The notes beneath the pieces were generated by a model. It had not been told where the DNA came from, ran no database searches, and saw only the letters and a list, made by a program, of their open reading frames with translations. This document shows positions 54,494-64,000 of a stretch of DNA of 64,000 nt, piece by piece. The position numbers and the translations under genes are program-made. Within the stretch, counting starts at the first letter, position 1. Each line of letters starts with the position of its first letter. Origin of the DNA: 0-14-0-80-60-11 sp049322355 (GTDB taxonomy: Bacteria > Desulfobacterota > Desulfobaccia > Desulfobaccales > 0-14-0-80-60-11); contig JBMORG010000001.1 in NCBI GenBank assembly GCA_049322355.1, positions 62,001 through 126,000 on the forward strand, written 5' to 3'.

Positions 54494-55297
54494 CTACTTC
54501 AACCCCAGCACGTCCTGCATATCATACAATCCCGGCGGTTGAGTCACAATCCATTGGGCCGCTCGCACCGCACCCCGGGCGAAATTGTCCCGGCTGTGGG
54601 CCCGGTGGATGATCTCCAGGCGTTCACCCATGCCGCCGAAGAGCACTGTGTGCTCTCCCACGATGTCCCCGGCCCGCACCGTTTGGATACCGATTTCTTG
54701 ATCGGTGCGCTGGCCGATGATCCCGTGGCGGGCATAAACCCCGGTCTTGTCCAACTCCCGGCCCAGGGCGTGGGCGATAACCTGCCCCAACTTGATGGCG
54801 GTGCCGCTGGGAGCGTCTTTCTTCAGGCGGTGGTGCGCCTCCACGATCTCCACGTCATAGCCGTCGCCCAGCACCCGGGCAATATCCGCCACCACCTTGA
54901 ACATGAGATTAACGCCGACACTCATGTTAGGGGCGAACACCAGGTGAGCCCGGGAGGCCAGGGCTTGAATTTCGGCGATCTGGGGGGGCGAAAACCCGGT
55001 GGTCCCCAGGACCATGGCCTTGCCGGCGTCGGCCACGGCGCGCAGGTGAGTGAGAGAAGGCTCCGGATGGGTGAACTCGATGACCACATGGCCCTGGGGC
55101 AACACCTTGGCCATAGAATCTCCGATGGTGATCCCCTTGGCAGGGAGTCCCACAACTTCGCCCACATCTTTGCCCACCGCAGGATGCCCGGGGGACTCCA
55201 CGGCCCCCGCCAACTGGATGCCTTCAGCCGCCTCCATCATGTGGACGATGCGGCCGCCCATCCGGCCAGCCACGCCGGTTACGATCGCTTTAACCAT
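54494..55297 (-). CDS. dapB: 4-hydroxy-tetrahydrodipicolinate reductase
   Basis: 267 residues. NAD(P)-binding AIVTGVAGRMGGRIV and the active-site EAHHRLKKDAPSGTA are present. Reduces the product of DapA. In the row lysA-dapF-dapA-dapB-FAH-dapL. Confidence 0.96.
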   Translation of the reverse strand: MVKAIVTGVAGRMGGRIVHMMEAAEGIQLAGAVESPGHPAVGKDVGEVVGLPAKGITIGDSMAKVLPQGHVVIEFTHPEPSLTHLRAVADAGKAMVLGTTGFSPPQIAEIQALASRAHLVFAPNMSVGVNLMFKVVADIARVLGDGYDVEIVEAHHRLKKDAPSGTAIKLGQVIAHALGRELDKTGVYARHGIIGQRTDQEIGIQTVRAGDIVGEHTVLFGGMGERLEIIHRAHSRDNFARGAVRAAQWIVTQPPGLYDMQDVLGLK

Positions 55298-55332
55298 AAC
55301 GGTCTCCTGATTTAATTGAAGGGGAGGCCTGT

Positions 55333-55357
55333 AGGGACGGGTTTTAAACCCGCCCCT
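55333..55357. repeat. Hairpin AGGGACGGGTT / AACCCGCCCCT
   Basis: Near-perfect inverted repeat between dapA and dapB, resembling the common intergenic GGGGCGGG palindromes. It may lower read-through into dapB. Confidence 0.6.
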
Positions 55358-55369
55358 GAAACAAGCTAT

Positions 55370-56245
55370 CTATTTAATGAGACCATACTTCTGCATTACC
55401 TGGCGAAGTTTATTTTCATTGGCCTCGGACATGGCCCACAGGGGTTGGCGCACTTCGCCGGTGATTTTGCCCATCAGCTTCAGGGCGGTTTTGACCGGGG
55501 CGGGGTTGGTCTCATAGAACATGGCCTCCATCAGGGGCCACATCTTATAGTGGAGTTCCCTTGCCTTCGCCAGGTCCCCGGCGAAAAAGGCGTTGCACAT
55601 GCCCGCCATGTCGGAAGGCGTCACGTTGGAGACCACCGAAATCACGCCCTGGCCTCCCACGCACAGCAGCGGAAAAGTGGTGAAATCATCTCCGGAGAGG
55701 ACGGTGATCTTATCGCCGCACAACTCCAGGGTCTTGGCCCCCTGCTTCAGATCCCCGGTGGCGTCTTTAAGTCCCACGATATTGGGGATAGCCGCCAGCC
55801 GGGCCATAGTTTCCGGCAGCAGGTTGACACTGGTGCGGCCTGGCACGTTATAGACCACGATGGGAATTTTGGTCTTGGACGTTACGGTTTTATAGTGCTG
55901 GAAGAGGCCTTCCTGGGTCGGTTTGTTGTAGTAAGGAGTGATCATCAGGGCCGCGTCGGCGCCGGCGGCCTGGGCATGCTGGGTGAGTTCCAGGGATTCG
56001 GCGGTACTGTTGGAGCCGGACCCGGCGATCACGGGGACCCGTTTTTTCACCTGGTCGATGCAGGTTTCCACTACCCGTTTGTGCTCGGCGTGAGACAGAA
56101 CGGGGGATTCGCCGGTGGTGCCGCAGGGCACGATGCCATGAATGCCGCCCTGGATCTGCAACTCGATGAGTTTCCGGTAGGCCTCTTCGTCGAATTGGCC
56201 GTTCTTGAAAGGAGTAACGATGGCGGTGATGGCTCCCTTGAACAT
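55370..56245 (-). CDS. dapA: 4-hydroxy-tetrahydrodipicolinate synthase
   Basis: 291 residues, TIM barrel. GIVPCGTTGESPVLSHAEH, VYNVPGRTS (catalytic Tyr) and the Schiff-base lysine in IVGLKDATGDL are present. Condenses pyruvate with aspartate semialdehyde, the committed lysine step. Follows dapF by 12 bases, so the two are co-transcribed. Confidence 0.97.
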   Translation of the reverse strand: MFKGAITAIVTPFKNGQFDEEAYRKLIELQIQGGIHGIVPCGTTGESPVLSHAEHKRVVETCIDQVKKRVPVIAGSGSNSTAESLELTQHAQAAGADAALMITPYYNKPTQEGLFQHYKTVTSKTKIPIVVYNVPGRTSVNLLPETMARLAAIPNIVGLKDATGDLKQGAKTLELCGDKITVLSGDDFTTFPLLCVGGQGVISVVSNVTPSDMAGMCNAFFAGDLAKARELHYKMWPLMEAMFYETNPAPVKTALKLMGKITGEVRQPLWAMSEANENKLRQVMQKYGLIK

Positions 56246-56257
56246 ATTGCTACCTCC

Positions 56258-57094
56258 TCACTTGAGTTCGTCGACCCACAGTTCGCCCTGGTAGGCCACC
56301 AGGGCATCGCCTTCCAGGAAGACTTCGTTGAAGGTCTCTCCTTGGGGCGTAAAATATATGATCAACGCTTCGCCGCCCCGGGTGTGGACGGTGACGGGAG
56401 AGCGGGCCTGCCCCAGCCGGGCGGCAAGCAGGGCCGAAGCCACGGCGCCGGTGCCGCAGGCCAGGGTTTCGTCCTCGACCCCCCGTTCGTAGGTGCGAAT
56501 TCTTATGGCCTGGGGGCCTTCAACCTTAACGAAGTTAACATTGGTGCCCGCCGGCTGAAACAGCGGGTGAAAACGCACCGCCCGGCCCCATTGGGTGACG
56601 GGAGCCTGTTCCAAGTCATTTACCGGTACCGCCACATGGGGCACACCCACCTTCATAAAATGGCCCAGAAGGGTTTCACTTTCCAGAGGGATGGTTTGGT
56701 CCAGGCGAAAATCACCCACCCCGGTCATGAGCAGCTTTACCCGGCGGCCCTTGACTTCGGCTTTGATGGTGCCCGCCAGGGTTTCAAAGGACAATTCAGG
56801 GGGGGCAATGCCTTTTAAAACCGCAAACCGGGCGGCGCAGCGCCCGCCGTTGCCGCACATTTCGGGTTCGGAGCCGTCGGCGTTATAAAACTGCCAGCGG
56901 AAATTGGCGGTGGGGCAGCCCTCGATGAGGATGAGGCCGTCGGCCCCCGCGCCCAACTGGCGATGGCAGACCCGGCGGGCAAACTCCGGCTGCTCGGCCT
57001 TGGGGATAAAGCCCTGCCGGTGGTCGATGAGCACAAAATCGTTGCCCCCGCCGTGCATTTTATAAAAGGGGAGGCGTTTCGTTTCTCTATTCAT
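56258..57094 (-). CDS. dapF: Diaminopimelate epimerase
   Basis: 278 residues. The two catalytic cysteines are seen in EPEMCGNGGRC and LACGTGAVAS, together with GAGADGLILIEG. Turns LL- into meso-diaminopimelate for lysine and peptidoglycan. Immediately upstream of dapA. Confidence 0.97.
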   Translation of the reverse strand: MNRETKRLPFYKMHGGGNDFVLIDHRQGFIPKAEQPEFARRVCHRQLGAGADGLILIEGCPTANFRWQFYNADGSEPEMCGNGGRCAARFAVLKGIAPPELSFETLAGTIKAEVKGRRVKLLMTGVGDFRLDQTIPLESETLLGHFMKVGVPHVAVPVNDLEQAPVTQWGRAVRFHPLFQPAGTNVNFVKVEGPQAIRIRTYERGVEDETLACGTGAVASALLAARLGQARSPVTVHTRGGEALIIYFTPQGETFNEVFLEGDALVAYQGELWVDELK

Positions 57095-57155
57095 GGCTTT
57101 GGAGAACGGACCTCTGTATCTCGTCCCTCAGAGACTTTAAAACGTTTGGTCATTT

Positions 57156-57260
57156 AATTCCCCCTCCCTTGATTGGAGGGGGTTAGGGGGAGGGTGAAAA
57201 CCGGTCAATCAAATGATGATCACCCCCACCCTGACCCTCCCCCATCAAGGGGGAGGAATT
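57156..57260. repeat. 105-bp palindromic element, best preserved copy
   Basis: The left half starts AATTCCCCCTCCCTTGATTG and continues GGTTAGGGGGAGGGTGA. The right half is its approximate reverse complement (TCACCCCCACCCTGACCC, then CATCAAGGGGGAGGAATT). The whole element is one long imperfect inverted repeat in which each half also carries its own hairpin. Confidence 0.85.
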
Positions 57261-57305
57261 ATAAGCCTTTACGTGTCCGCCCAAAGGGGCAAACGCAAGT
57301 GCGCC

Positions 57306-58592
57306 CTACGATCTCAAAAACTCCGGAATCGACTCCCCCCAGGTAAGCTGGCGGTATGTCTCCCGTTTTCTGATAACATAAAAATCCCCATCCTGCACCA
57401 AGATTTCCGCTACCCGGGGACGGGCGTTGTAGTTGGAGCTCATGGAAAAGCCGTAGGCCCCGGCGCTCAAAACCGCCACCAGTTCTCCCGGTTGAAAGGC
57501 CGGCATGAGGCGATCCTTGGCCAGGAAATCCCCGGATTCACAGATAGGGCCCACGATGGAAGCCTTCACCTGGGGCCGGGGTGCTTCCACTACCGGCCAA
57601 AGCCCGTGGTACGAGCCATAAAGGCTGGGGCGGGCCAGGTCGTTCATCCCCGCATCCGCAATGATGAAATGCTTGGACTCGGTGGCCTTGGTGTATAGCA
57701 CTTTGGTCACTAAAATCCCGGCGTTGCCCACCAGTACCCGGCCGGGCTCCAGAATGAGGGTGCATTCCAGGCCCTTGAGATGTTCCAACAGTTCCTGGCC
57801 GTACTCCTGCGGGTGTGGCGGTTTCTCGTCGTGGTATTGAATCCCTAACCCGCCCCCCAGATCCAGGTAGCGGATCCGGATGCCCAAAGTCCTCAGACGG
57901 TCGATAAGTTCTTTCAGGCGCTTCAAGGCATCCACAAAGGGCGTCACCTGAGTGATCTGAGAGCCGATGTGGCAGGCTACCCCCACCACTTCGAGATGCG
58001 GCAATTCCTGGGCCCGGCGATAATCCTCCACGGCCTGCTCGATGTCGATGCCGAACTTGTTTTTCTTAAGTCCGGTGGAGATGTAGGGATGGGTCTTGGC
58101 ATCGATGTCCGGGTTGATCCTCAGGGCCACCCGGGCCTTAAGCTTCAAACGACCGGCGATGCGGTTGATGGCCTCCAACTCCTGGGAAGACTCCAGGTTG
58201 AATAGCAAGATGTTTGCCTTGAGGGCCGTCCTGATCTCCGCCGGTTTCTTCCCTACCCCGGAGTACACGATTTTGCCCGGGTCCACGCCGGCCTGCAGGG
58301 CCCGGTAAAGTTCGCCCCCGGAAACGATGTCCGCCCCGGCCCCCAAACGCCCAAACAGTCTCAAGATGGCCAGGTTGGCATTGGCCTTCACCGCAAAGCA
58401 GACGATGTGGGGAAACTCCGCGAAGGCGGCGTCGAAGACCCGAAAGTGATGGGTCAGGGTCGCGGCGCTGTACAAATAAAAAGGTGTGCCCACCGCCTGG
58501 GCAATTTTACGCACCGGCACGTTTTCGCAGTAGAGTTCTCCTGCCTGGTAATTGAAGTGATGCACCGACTGGTTCCTGTCCTTTCGCGGCAA
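57306..58592 (-). CDS. lysA: Diaminopimelate decarboxylase
   Basis: 428 residues. Fold-type III PLP enzyme: the PLP lysine in CFAVKANANLAIL, IVYSGVGKKPAEI, HIGSQI and the GPICESGDFLAKDR catalytic Cys segment are present. Final step to lysine. Separated from dapF by the palindromic element, so possibly its own transcript unit. Confidence 0.96.
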   Translation of the reverse strand: MPRKDRNQSVHHFNYQAGELYCENVPVRKIAQAVGTPFYLYSAATLTHHFRVFDAAFAEFPHIVCFAVKANANLAILRLFGRLGAGADIVSGGELYRALQAGVDPGKIVYSGVGKKPAEIRTALKANILLFNLESSQELEAINRIAGRLKLKARVALRINPDIDAKTHPYISTGLKKNKFGIDIEQAVEDYRRAQELPHLEVVGVACHIGSQITQVTPFVDALKRLKELIDRLRTLGIRIRYLDLGGGLGIQYHDEKPPHPQEYGQELLEHLKGLECTLILEPGRVLVGNAGILVTKVLYTKATESKHFIIADAGMNDLARPSLYGSYHGLWPVVEAPRPQVKASIVGPICESGDFLAKDRLMPAFQPGELVAVLSAGAYGFSMSSNYNARPRVAEILVQDGDFYVIRKRETYRQLTWGESIPEFLRS

Positions 58593-58613
58593 TTTACCAT
58601 GGTATTTGGTAGC

Positions 58614-58675
58614 CGCAGGCTAGCCTGCGCCGGCCAAATCACCCAGAGATAGTCGCAGGATAAAGCCTGCGACTA
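58614..58675. repeat. Two adjacent palindromes with GCAGGC core
   Basis: CGCAGGCT / AGCCTGCG (58614-58629, no loop) and TAGTCGCAGG / CCTGCGACTA (58650-58675) are both perfect and related to 35005-35022. Confidence 0.75.
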
Positions 58676-58701
58676 TCTAAAGACTTGCTTATTCCATTTA
58701 A

Positions 58702-59922
58702 TCAATAAGTTACCGCCGCCACCTCCGACGGCATACTCTCGTTGGCTCTGGGAGAGTCGTCCACCGCGGTCACGTAGTAATGGTAAGTCCGGCCCCGGGT
58801 AACCTGGGAGTCTAAGAAATAGGGCTTCTTGACCAGCTCCGGGGTGAGCCGGCTATATTTTTCCTCCCCAGAGAAACGCCGGTAGAGCCGGTAACCGGCC
58901 ACGTCGGGTTCCGGACTCAGCTCCCACCGCAATTCCACCCCTTGGGAGGTGGGCACCGCCAGGAAATTCAACACCGGCGGCGGCGGGGTGCGCTTCTCCG
59001 GCATGGCCATCCGGGTGGGTGAATCAAGGCTGGCCAGCAGGTCGCCGCCTAACCGTCGCACCGCATTAACTTTATAATTATATTCCACATTGTTAAGCAC
59101 TGCCAGGTCCTGGAATTGATTCTGGAGCACCGGCGCCGGTGTGACGCGAATCCAGGCCCCTAGGCCCGAGCGGCGGAAGACCAGATAACCCGCCAGGTCC
59201 CGGACCGGCGACCCGTCTTGCAGCAGAGTCACCGGGGCCCAGGACAGAGATACGACTTTATCGCCGGGCACGGCCTTGAAGTCTCCGGGGGTCCGGGGCA
59301 GCCAGCCCCAGGCATGGCTCAAGGTCTGGGACCAGCCCCCATTGTAACCATCTTGGTTATAGGCCGCCACCCGATAATAATAGCGCTGGTCCGGCACCAA
59401 CTCCTGGTCCCGGAACAGCATGGCCTCCCCCTGGACCTCCCCCTGCTGGGGATAGGCCAGGTCGATGTCGGCATATAAGCTAAAATCCGAAGACGCTAAT
59501 GCTTCAGGGGTTAGCCCCTTGAGGGCAGCCCGATACACCCGGCAGCCTTGGACCTGAGTAAGAGGCTGGCCCAAAAGGTTTTCCCGGGGCAACAGCCAGC
59601 TCAAAACCAGGGCGTTGGCTTCCTGGTTCAATTGCAAATTACGTACCGGCGCCGGCAATACCCGGTCAGGGGCATGCGGCGTCATCCGCTTGCCGCAAGC
59701 GGTTGTAGTTAACAGAAGGCAGATGATGAAGAGGAATAAGTATTTTGAAGAGAAGGCCGGGGAATGGCTAGTTGCGGTTCTCAGTAGAAAATACCCTGGG
59801 AATCGGGAAGTCGGCGAACCCGACCACCCCCCCAAGAACCCTGAACCCGGAACCCAGAACCTTCCCCTGGCCCCTGACCCCTGGCCCCTGACTCCTGACC
59901 CCTGCTTAAATCTCCTGCTCAT
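58702..59922 (-). CDS. Fibronectin type III lipoprotein
   Basis: 406 residues as the longest frame. A lipoprotein signal (KYLFLFIICLLLTTTAC, Cys76) is followed by three FN3-like domains (first starts PAPVRNLQLNQ, second near PGDFKAVPGDKVVSLSW, third near PVLNFLAVPTSQGVELRW), each ending with a YYYRV/YKVNA/YHYYVTA strand. The first 57 or so residues are odd: GSGVRGQGSGARG and following are read from a low-complexity CCCCTGA-type repeat at 59800-59900. The true start is therefore probably later, for example TTG near residue 30, although no good site was found. Role unknown; exposed at the membrane or periplasm. Overlaps the argH 3' end by 17 bases. Confidence 0.75.
   Translation of the reverse strand: MSRRFKQGSGVRGQGSGARGRFWVPGSGFLGGWSGSPTSRFPGYFLLRTATSHSPAFSSKYLFLFIICLLLTTTACGKRMTPHAPDRVLPAPVRNLQLNQEANALVLSWLLPRENLLGQPLTQVQGCRVYRAALKGLTPEALASSDFSLYADIDLAYPQQGEVQGEAMLFRDQELVPDQRYYYRVAAYNQDGYNGGWSQTLSHAWGWLPRTPGDFKAVPGDKVVSLSWAPVTLLQDGSPVRDLAGYLVFRRSGLGAWIRVTPAPVLQNQFQDLAVLNNVEYNYKVNAVRRLGGDLLASLDSPTRMAMPEKRTPPPPVLNFLAVPTSQGVELRWELSPEPDVAGYRLYRRFSGEEKYSRLTPELVKKPYFLDSQVTRGRTYHYYVTAVDDSPRANESMPSEVAAVTY
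59800..59900. repeat. Low-complexity repeat of CCCCTGA/G and CCCGGAACCC units
   Basis: Short degenerate units in tandem (AACCCTGAACCCGGAACCC, then CCCCTGACCCCTGGCCCCTG) between argH and the lipoprotein signal peptide. It forms the doubtful N terminus of that lipoprotein. Confidence 0.8.
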
Positions 59923-61306
59923 GCAGATTTAATCCTAATTCTGCTTCCACCCGTTCTAGGGCCTCCCGGACCCTTTCCGGCGCGGTACCCCCCGGGGATT
60001 TTCTCCGGGACACGGAGTTTTCGATCTTGAGCCAGTCAAATACCTCGGTTGTGGCCAGGGGAGCAAACTGCCGAATTTCTTCCAGGCTTAGTTCCCATAA
60101 CTCTTTGCCCGTGGATTCGGCGTAGCGTACCGTGTTCCCCACCTGTTCGTGTGCGGTGCGGAACGGCAGTCCCTTGGTCACCAGGTAATCGGCCAGGTCG
60201 GTGGCGGTGAGAAAGCCGCCATACAGGGCCGCGGCCATCTTTTCCGGCCGCACTGTAAGATTCGCAAGCAAGCCGGCCATCAACTGCACCGCGGCCCTCA
60301 CCGTGTCCACAGTGTCGAACAGGGGCTCTTTGTCCTCCTGGAGGTCCCGGTTATAGGCCAGGGGCAGTCCCTTCAGGGTCATGAGCAGGCCCATGAGATG
60401 GCCTGTGACCCGGCCGCATTTGCCCCGGATGAGTTCCGGAACATCGGGGTTCTTCTTTTGGGGCATGATGGAAGACCCGGTGGCATAAGCGTCTGGCAGC
60501 ACCGCAAACCCGAATTCCGATGACGACCACAGGATGAGTTCTTCTGACAGCCGGCTCAAGTGCACCATGATGATACTGGCCTGAGCGAGAAATTCAATCA
60601 CAAAATCCCGGTCGCTCACCGCGTCCAGGCTGTTCCGGAAGATTTTGGGAAAACCCACCTGGGCGGCCACCAAGTGGGGGTCGACGGGAAAGGTGGTGCC
60701 TGCCAGAGCCGCAGCCCCCAGGGGAGAAACCTTGATGCGGCCCAAGGATTCGTGCAGGCGCTCCTGGTCCCGGCGCCACATTTCATCATAGGCCAGGAGG
60801 TGATGGGCGAAGAGGATGGGTTGGGCCCGCTGCATATGGGTATAGCCGGGCATGATGGCGTCTTGATGGAGGTGGGCCAGGCGCACCCCGGCCATACGCA
60901 GGTCGCCCAGATCGGCAATGAGGCCTTCTGCTTCCTCGGCCAGGTAGAGACGCACGTCCAGGGCCACCTGGTCGTTGCGGCTACGGGCAGTATGGAGCTT
61001 GCGGCCCACCTCGCCGAGCCGGTCGGTGAGCCGGGCTTCAATGGCCATGTGGATGTCTTCCAAGGCGGGATCGAACTCGAACTCTCCAGCCTCGATTTCC
61101 CGCAGAATCTCGGTGAGCCCGGCCACGATCTGCTCGCCTTCCGCCGCAGTGATGATGCCCTGCTGGGCCAGCATGCGGGCGTGGGCCATGGAGCCGGCAA
61201 TATCCTGGCGGTAGAGGCGCTGGTCGAAACTCAAGGAGGTGGTGAAATCCTCCACCGATTTTTCGGTTTCGTCTGCGAAACGTCCGCCCCAGGGTTTTTG
61301 GGCCAT
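59906..61306 (-). CDS. argH: Argininosuccinate lyase
   Basis: 466 residues. Fumarase superfamily signature SSIMPQKKNPDVPEL, HTARSRNDQVALDVR and YTHMQRAQPILFAHH are present. Splits argininosuccinate into arginine and fumarate. argG lies upstream, separated by the secreted-protein gene and a palindromic element. Confidence 0.97.
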   Translation of the reverse strand: MAQKPWGGRFADETEKSVEDFTTSLSFDQRLYRQDIAGSMAHARMLAQQGIITAAEGEQIVAGLTEILREIEAGEFEFDPALEDIHMAIEARLTDRLGEVGRKLHTARSRNDQVALDVRLYLAEEAEGLIADLGDLRMAGVRLAHLHQDAIMPGYTHMQRAQPILFAHHLLAYDEMWRRDQERLHESLGRIKVSPLGAAALAGTTFPVDPHLVAAQVGFPKIFRNSLDAVSDRDFVIEFLAQASIIMVHLSRLSEELILWSSSEFGFAVLPDAYATGSSIMPQKKNPDVPELIRGKCGRVTGHLMGLLMTLKGLPLAYNRDLQEDKEPLFDTVDTVRAAVQLMAGLLANLTVRPEKMAAALYGGFLTATDLADYLVTKGLPFRTAHEQVGNTVRYAESTGKELWELSLEEIRQFAPLATTEVFDWLKIENSVSRRKSPGGTAPERVREALERVEAELGLNLHEQEI

Positions 61307-61351
61307 AAGCTCTTCCTTAAATTCGGGTTCTGATGAACCTGCAAAGAGTCA

Positions 61352-61464
61352 CTTTCCCCGCCTCTAATGGTAGGGGATTAATGGGAGGGGGATTGTAAAT
61401 AATCTTCAGAGGTTAATTATTCTACTCCCCCTAACCCTCCACCCATCCCAGGGGGAGGGAATTC
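61352..61464. repeat. Palindromic CCCTCCC element, diverged copy
   Basis: TTTCCCCGCCTCTAATGGTA...GGGAGGGGGATTG, and the mirror TACTCCCCCTAACCCTCCACC...CCAGGGGGAGGG, just after the stop of the secreted-protein gene. Confidence 0.7.
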
Positions 61465-61467
61465 CCT

Positions 61468-62124
61468 CTAGGGCTTAAAAGACTGCAACTTATAGGTGCG
61501 GTTTTCAGAGGTTGGGGTTCCCTCTCTGGATTTTTGCTTGATGGTGACCAGGCTCTCGACTATGCCCACCTTGGGGGCATACCATTCGCAGCCCGTAACA
61601 GAGGCGCCGGCGTCATTGGAGCCCACTTGCTTAATTTTCAGACAGTCTTTGAAGGACCCGGCGGGAACCTTGACGTCCTCTGATACACTTTCAATCGTCA
61701 GGCTGACATTCAAAGGGTTGTTTCCCAACTTTGTGGTCATATTCCAGCTGTTGCCCTCGGCGATGGGAAACCTGAGATGACATTCTTTCGGAGTAACCAG
61801 GGTCGGCGTCCCCTTTTCGCCGATTTGCTCGGCATAGCGATAGACCCCATAATCATCCTTTTCCATAAATTCAATGAAGATGTGCCCGCCCAAGTCCCAT
61901 CGGCGCGGGGTAACTTTCTTGCCCTGTACCTCCCGAGGCGCCAGGTTGGTAATGATTAATTTTTTCGTATCGCTCTTATCCGATATGACAATATACTCCC
62001 AACGCATGCCTTCTTTGAGGGGATAGTAGGACTCACCGAGTTCATCGCACCAGGCACTGCCGGCCGTTACCAGAGAAAAAGCGATTACTAAGGAGGTGAT
62101 GATCCCTGTAGTTCCCATGGCCAC
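61468..62124 (-). CDS. Secreted protein of unknown function
   Basis: 218 residues. Signal peptide MAMGTTGIITSLVIAFSLVTAGSAWC, cleavage likely near SAWCDE. The mature part begins ESYYPLKEGMRWEYIV and is beta-rich, with VKVPAGSFKDCLKI and WYAPKVGIVESLVTI. This layout recurs in periplasmic lipocalin-like hypothetical proteins I have seen, but no function is known to me. Lies between argG and argH on the same strand. Confidence 0.8.
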   Translation of the reverse strand: MAMGTTGIITSLVIAFSLVTAGSAWCDELGESYYPLKEGMRWEYIVISDKSDTKKLIITNLAPREVQGKKVTPRRWDLGGHIFIEFMEKDDYGVYRYAEQIGEKGTPTLVTPKECHLRFPIAEGNSWNMTTKLGNNPLNVSLTIESVSEDVKVPAGSFKDCLKIKQVGSNDAGASVTGCEWYAPKVGIVESLVTIKQKSREGTPTSENRTYKLQSFKP

Positions 62125-62211
62125 CTCGTCTGGAAGTTCGAGATTTAAAGTTCAAAGTTCAGAGTTTTAAACTCAGACTTGAGTTTTGAAGCGTTGGCCT
62201 TGATCCTTAAA

Positions 62212-63414
<1,203 letters not shown>

Positions 63415-63433
63415 GGTTTTCGCCTGCTTTACT

Positions 63434-63458
63434 CGTTCCCAAACTTTGCTTGAGAACG
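63434..63458. repeat. Imperfect palindrome CGTTCCCAAAC...TTGAGAACG
   Basis: Diverged member of the CGTTCCCAAGT family, 20 bases upstream of argG, possibly in its leader. Confidence 0.6.
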
Positions 63459-63500
63459 TCATTTTTTGCCCGAGTTCTGCTTGGGCACCAGGAAAAAAAA

Positions 63501-64000
63501 TTACTGGCAAGGTTTTAGAAAGAACGCTGTATCAGTAACTCCGGAGGTGGTCCATATAAAACGCCAATTTTGTATGGCCGTCAGGAATTCCGCCCATTCT
63601 AAAGAAGCAGGTCCATCGGACCAAGTGCGAGAGTTGGGAGAATACGAATTAGATGGTAAATACCAGTTGGCGTTGTCCAAAACTAAAAACCCCCAGGCTT
63701 AATTTTCTCAATGACTTTATTGGCACAAGCTGCCCGATAATCCTCTGAATCAACCGACACAAAATCCAAACTACAATCCGAAAAACTATTTATTATTTCT
63801 AGATATTTCGACAAAGCGCTTAAGGTATTGTTTTCATCCTTGTGAACAAAGATATAGTCAACATTAAGTATCTTATTCTTATCAAGCATTTGCTTCACTT
63901 TTTTATACCAAAATTCATTATCCTCAATACTTTTCAATGAAGAAATGCGTTGGGCAAACCAGATTGTGCTTTTCCCTGAGCCAAACTCTAATCCGAGGCC
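63501..64000 (-). pseudogene. SAM-dependent methyltransferase, frameshifted and cut by the window edge
   Basis: Read from base 64000 downward: GLGLEFGSGKSTIWFAQRIS (SAM-binding glycine motif), DYIFVHKDEN, SLDFVSVDSEDYRAACANKV and IEKIKPGGF, then TAG at 63683-63685. After a -1 shift the family sequence resumes as LVLDNANWYLPSNSYSPNSR and runs to a TAA at 63501-63503, with KPGGFLVLDN restored. The shift falls on GGGGGTTTTTAG, which contains G-GGT-TTT, a classic slippery heptamer. This may be a real indel, a homopolymer sequencing error or, less likely, programmed slippage. The 5' end lies beyond the window. Confidence 0.75.

Noticed and set aside
55316..56818. 500-codon open frame opposite dapA and dapF
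   Set aside because: Spans two genes and their spacer in antisense; composition typical of shadow frames.
63415..63510. Longer start for argG adding 32 residues
   Set aside because: It is read through a palindromic repeat; the PP-loop family start is MSNINKIVLAYSGG at 63414.

Overview
The window looks like a chromosomal segment of a Gram-negative, Desulfobacterota-type (former Deltaproteobacteria) bacterium. This is inferred from the gene order pgpA-cinA-thpR-recA-alaS, leuS followed by an LptE-type outer-membrane lipoprotein, lysine synthesis through LL-diaminopimelate aminotransferase (DapL), and GC-rich housekeeping genes separated by many palindromic intergenic repeats. No 16S or taxonomic marker is present, so this is inference.

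Region 1 (1-21.5 kb) is a defence island. A partial type I methylase (HsdM) opens it. A tightly overlapping operon follows: a DUF262/HNH/HEPN protein, an HsdM-HsdS fusion and HsdR. Next come a very large SF1 helicase-nuclease and, convergent to it, a 1257-residue reverse transcriptase-nitrilase fusion of the UG1/DRT1 kind. An AT-rich seven-helix membrane protein gene and a decayed excisionase-like gene lie between these and tRNA-Thr(CGT) at 21.4 kb, which is probably the island's attachment end.

Region 2 (21.8-30.3 kb) is a surface/accessory stretch. It holds an orphan phage-type tailspike of 1599 residues with a near-identical internal duplication of about 610 bp, a small partner gene, a polyprenyl-phosphate sugar transferase and a broken methyltransferase.

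Region 3 (30.7-38.8 kb) is the pgpA-cinA-thpR-recA-alaS block on the minus strand. Between thpR and recA it is interrupted by a PIN/RHH toxin-antitoxin cassette, a leftover copy of the thpR 3' end and an AT-rich membrane gene broken by a stop codon. A small palindromic element has inserted exactly at the antitoxin/toxin junction, with an apparent 13-bp target duplication.

Region 4 (38.9-52.3 kb) carries housekeeping genes: pcnB, tyrS, a nitroreductase, a GT2 glycosyltransferase, leuS-lptE-holA (with a HEPN/MNT-like pair inserted), rpsT, pgsA, a transaldolase-like aldolase, folK and an SGNH hydrolase.

Region 5 (52.3-64 kb) is an amino-acid synthesis cluster on the minus strand: argG, argH, lysA, dapF, dapA, dapB and dapL. 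With it are a FAH-family hydrolase, an FN3 lipoprotein, a secreted hypothetical protein and, at the edge, a frameshifted methyltransferase. Together dapL, dapA, dapB, dapF and lysA cover aspartate semialdehyde to lysine, and argG and argH the last two steps of arginine synthesis.
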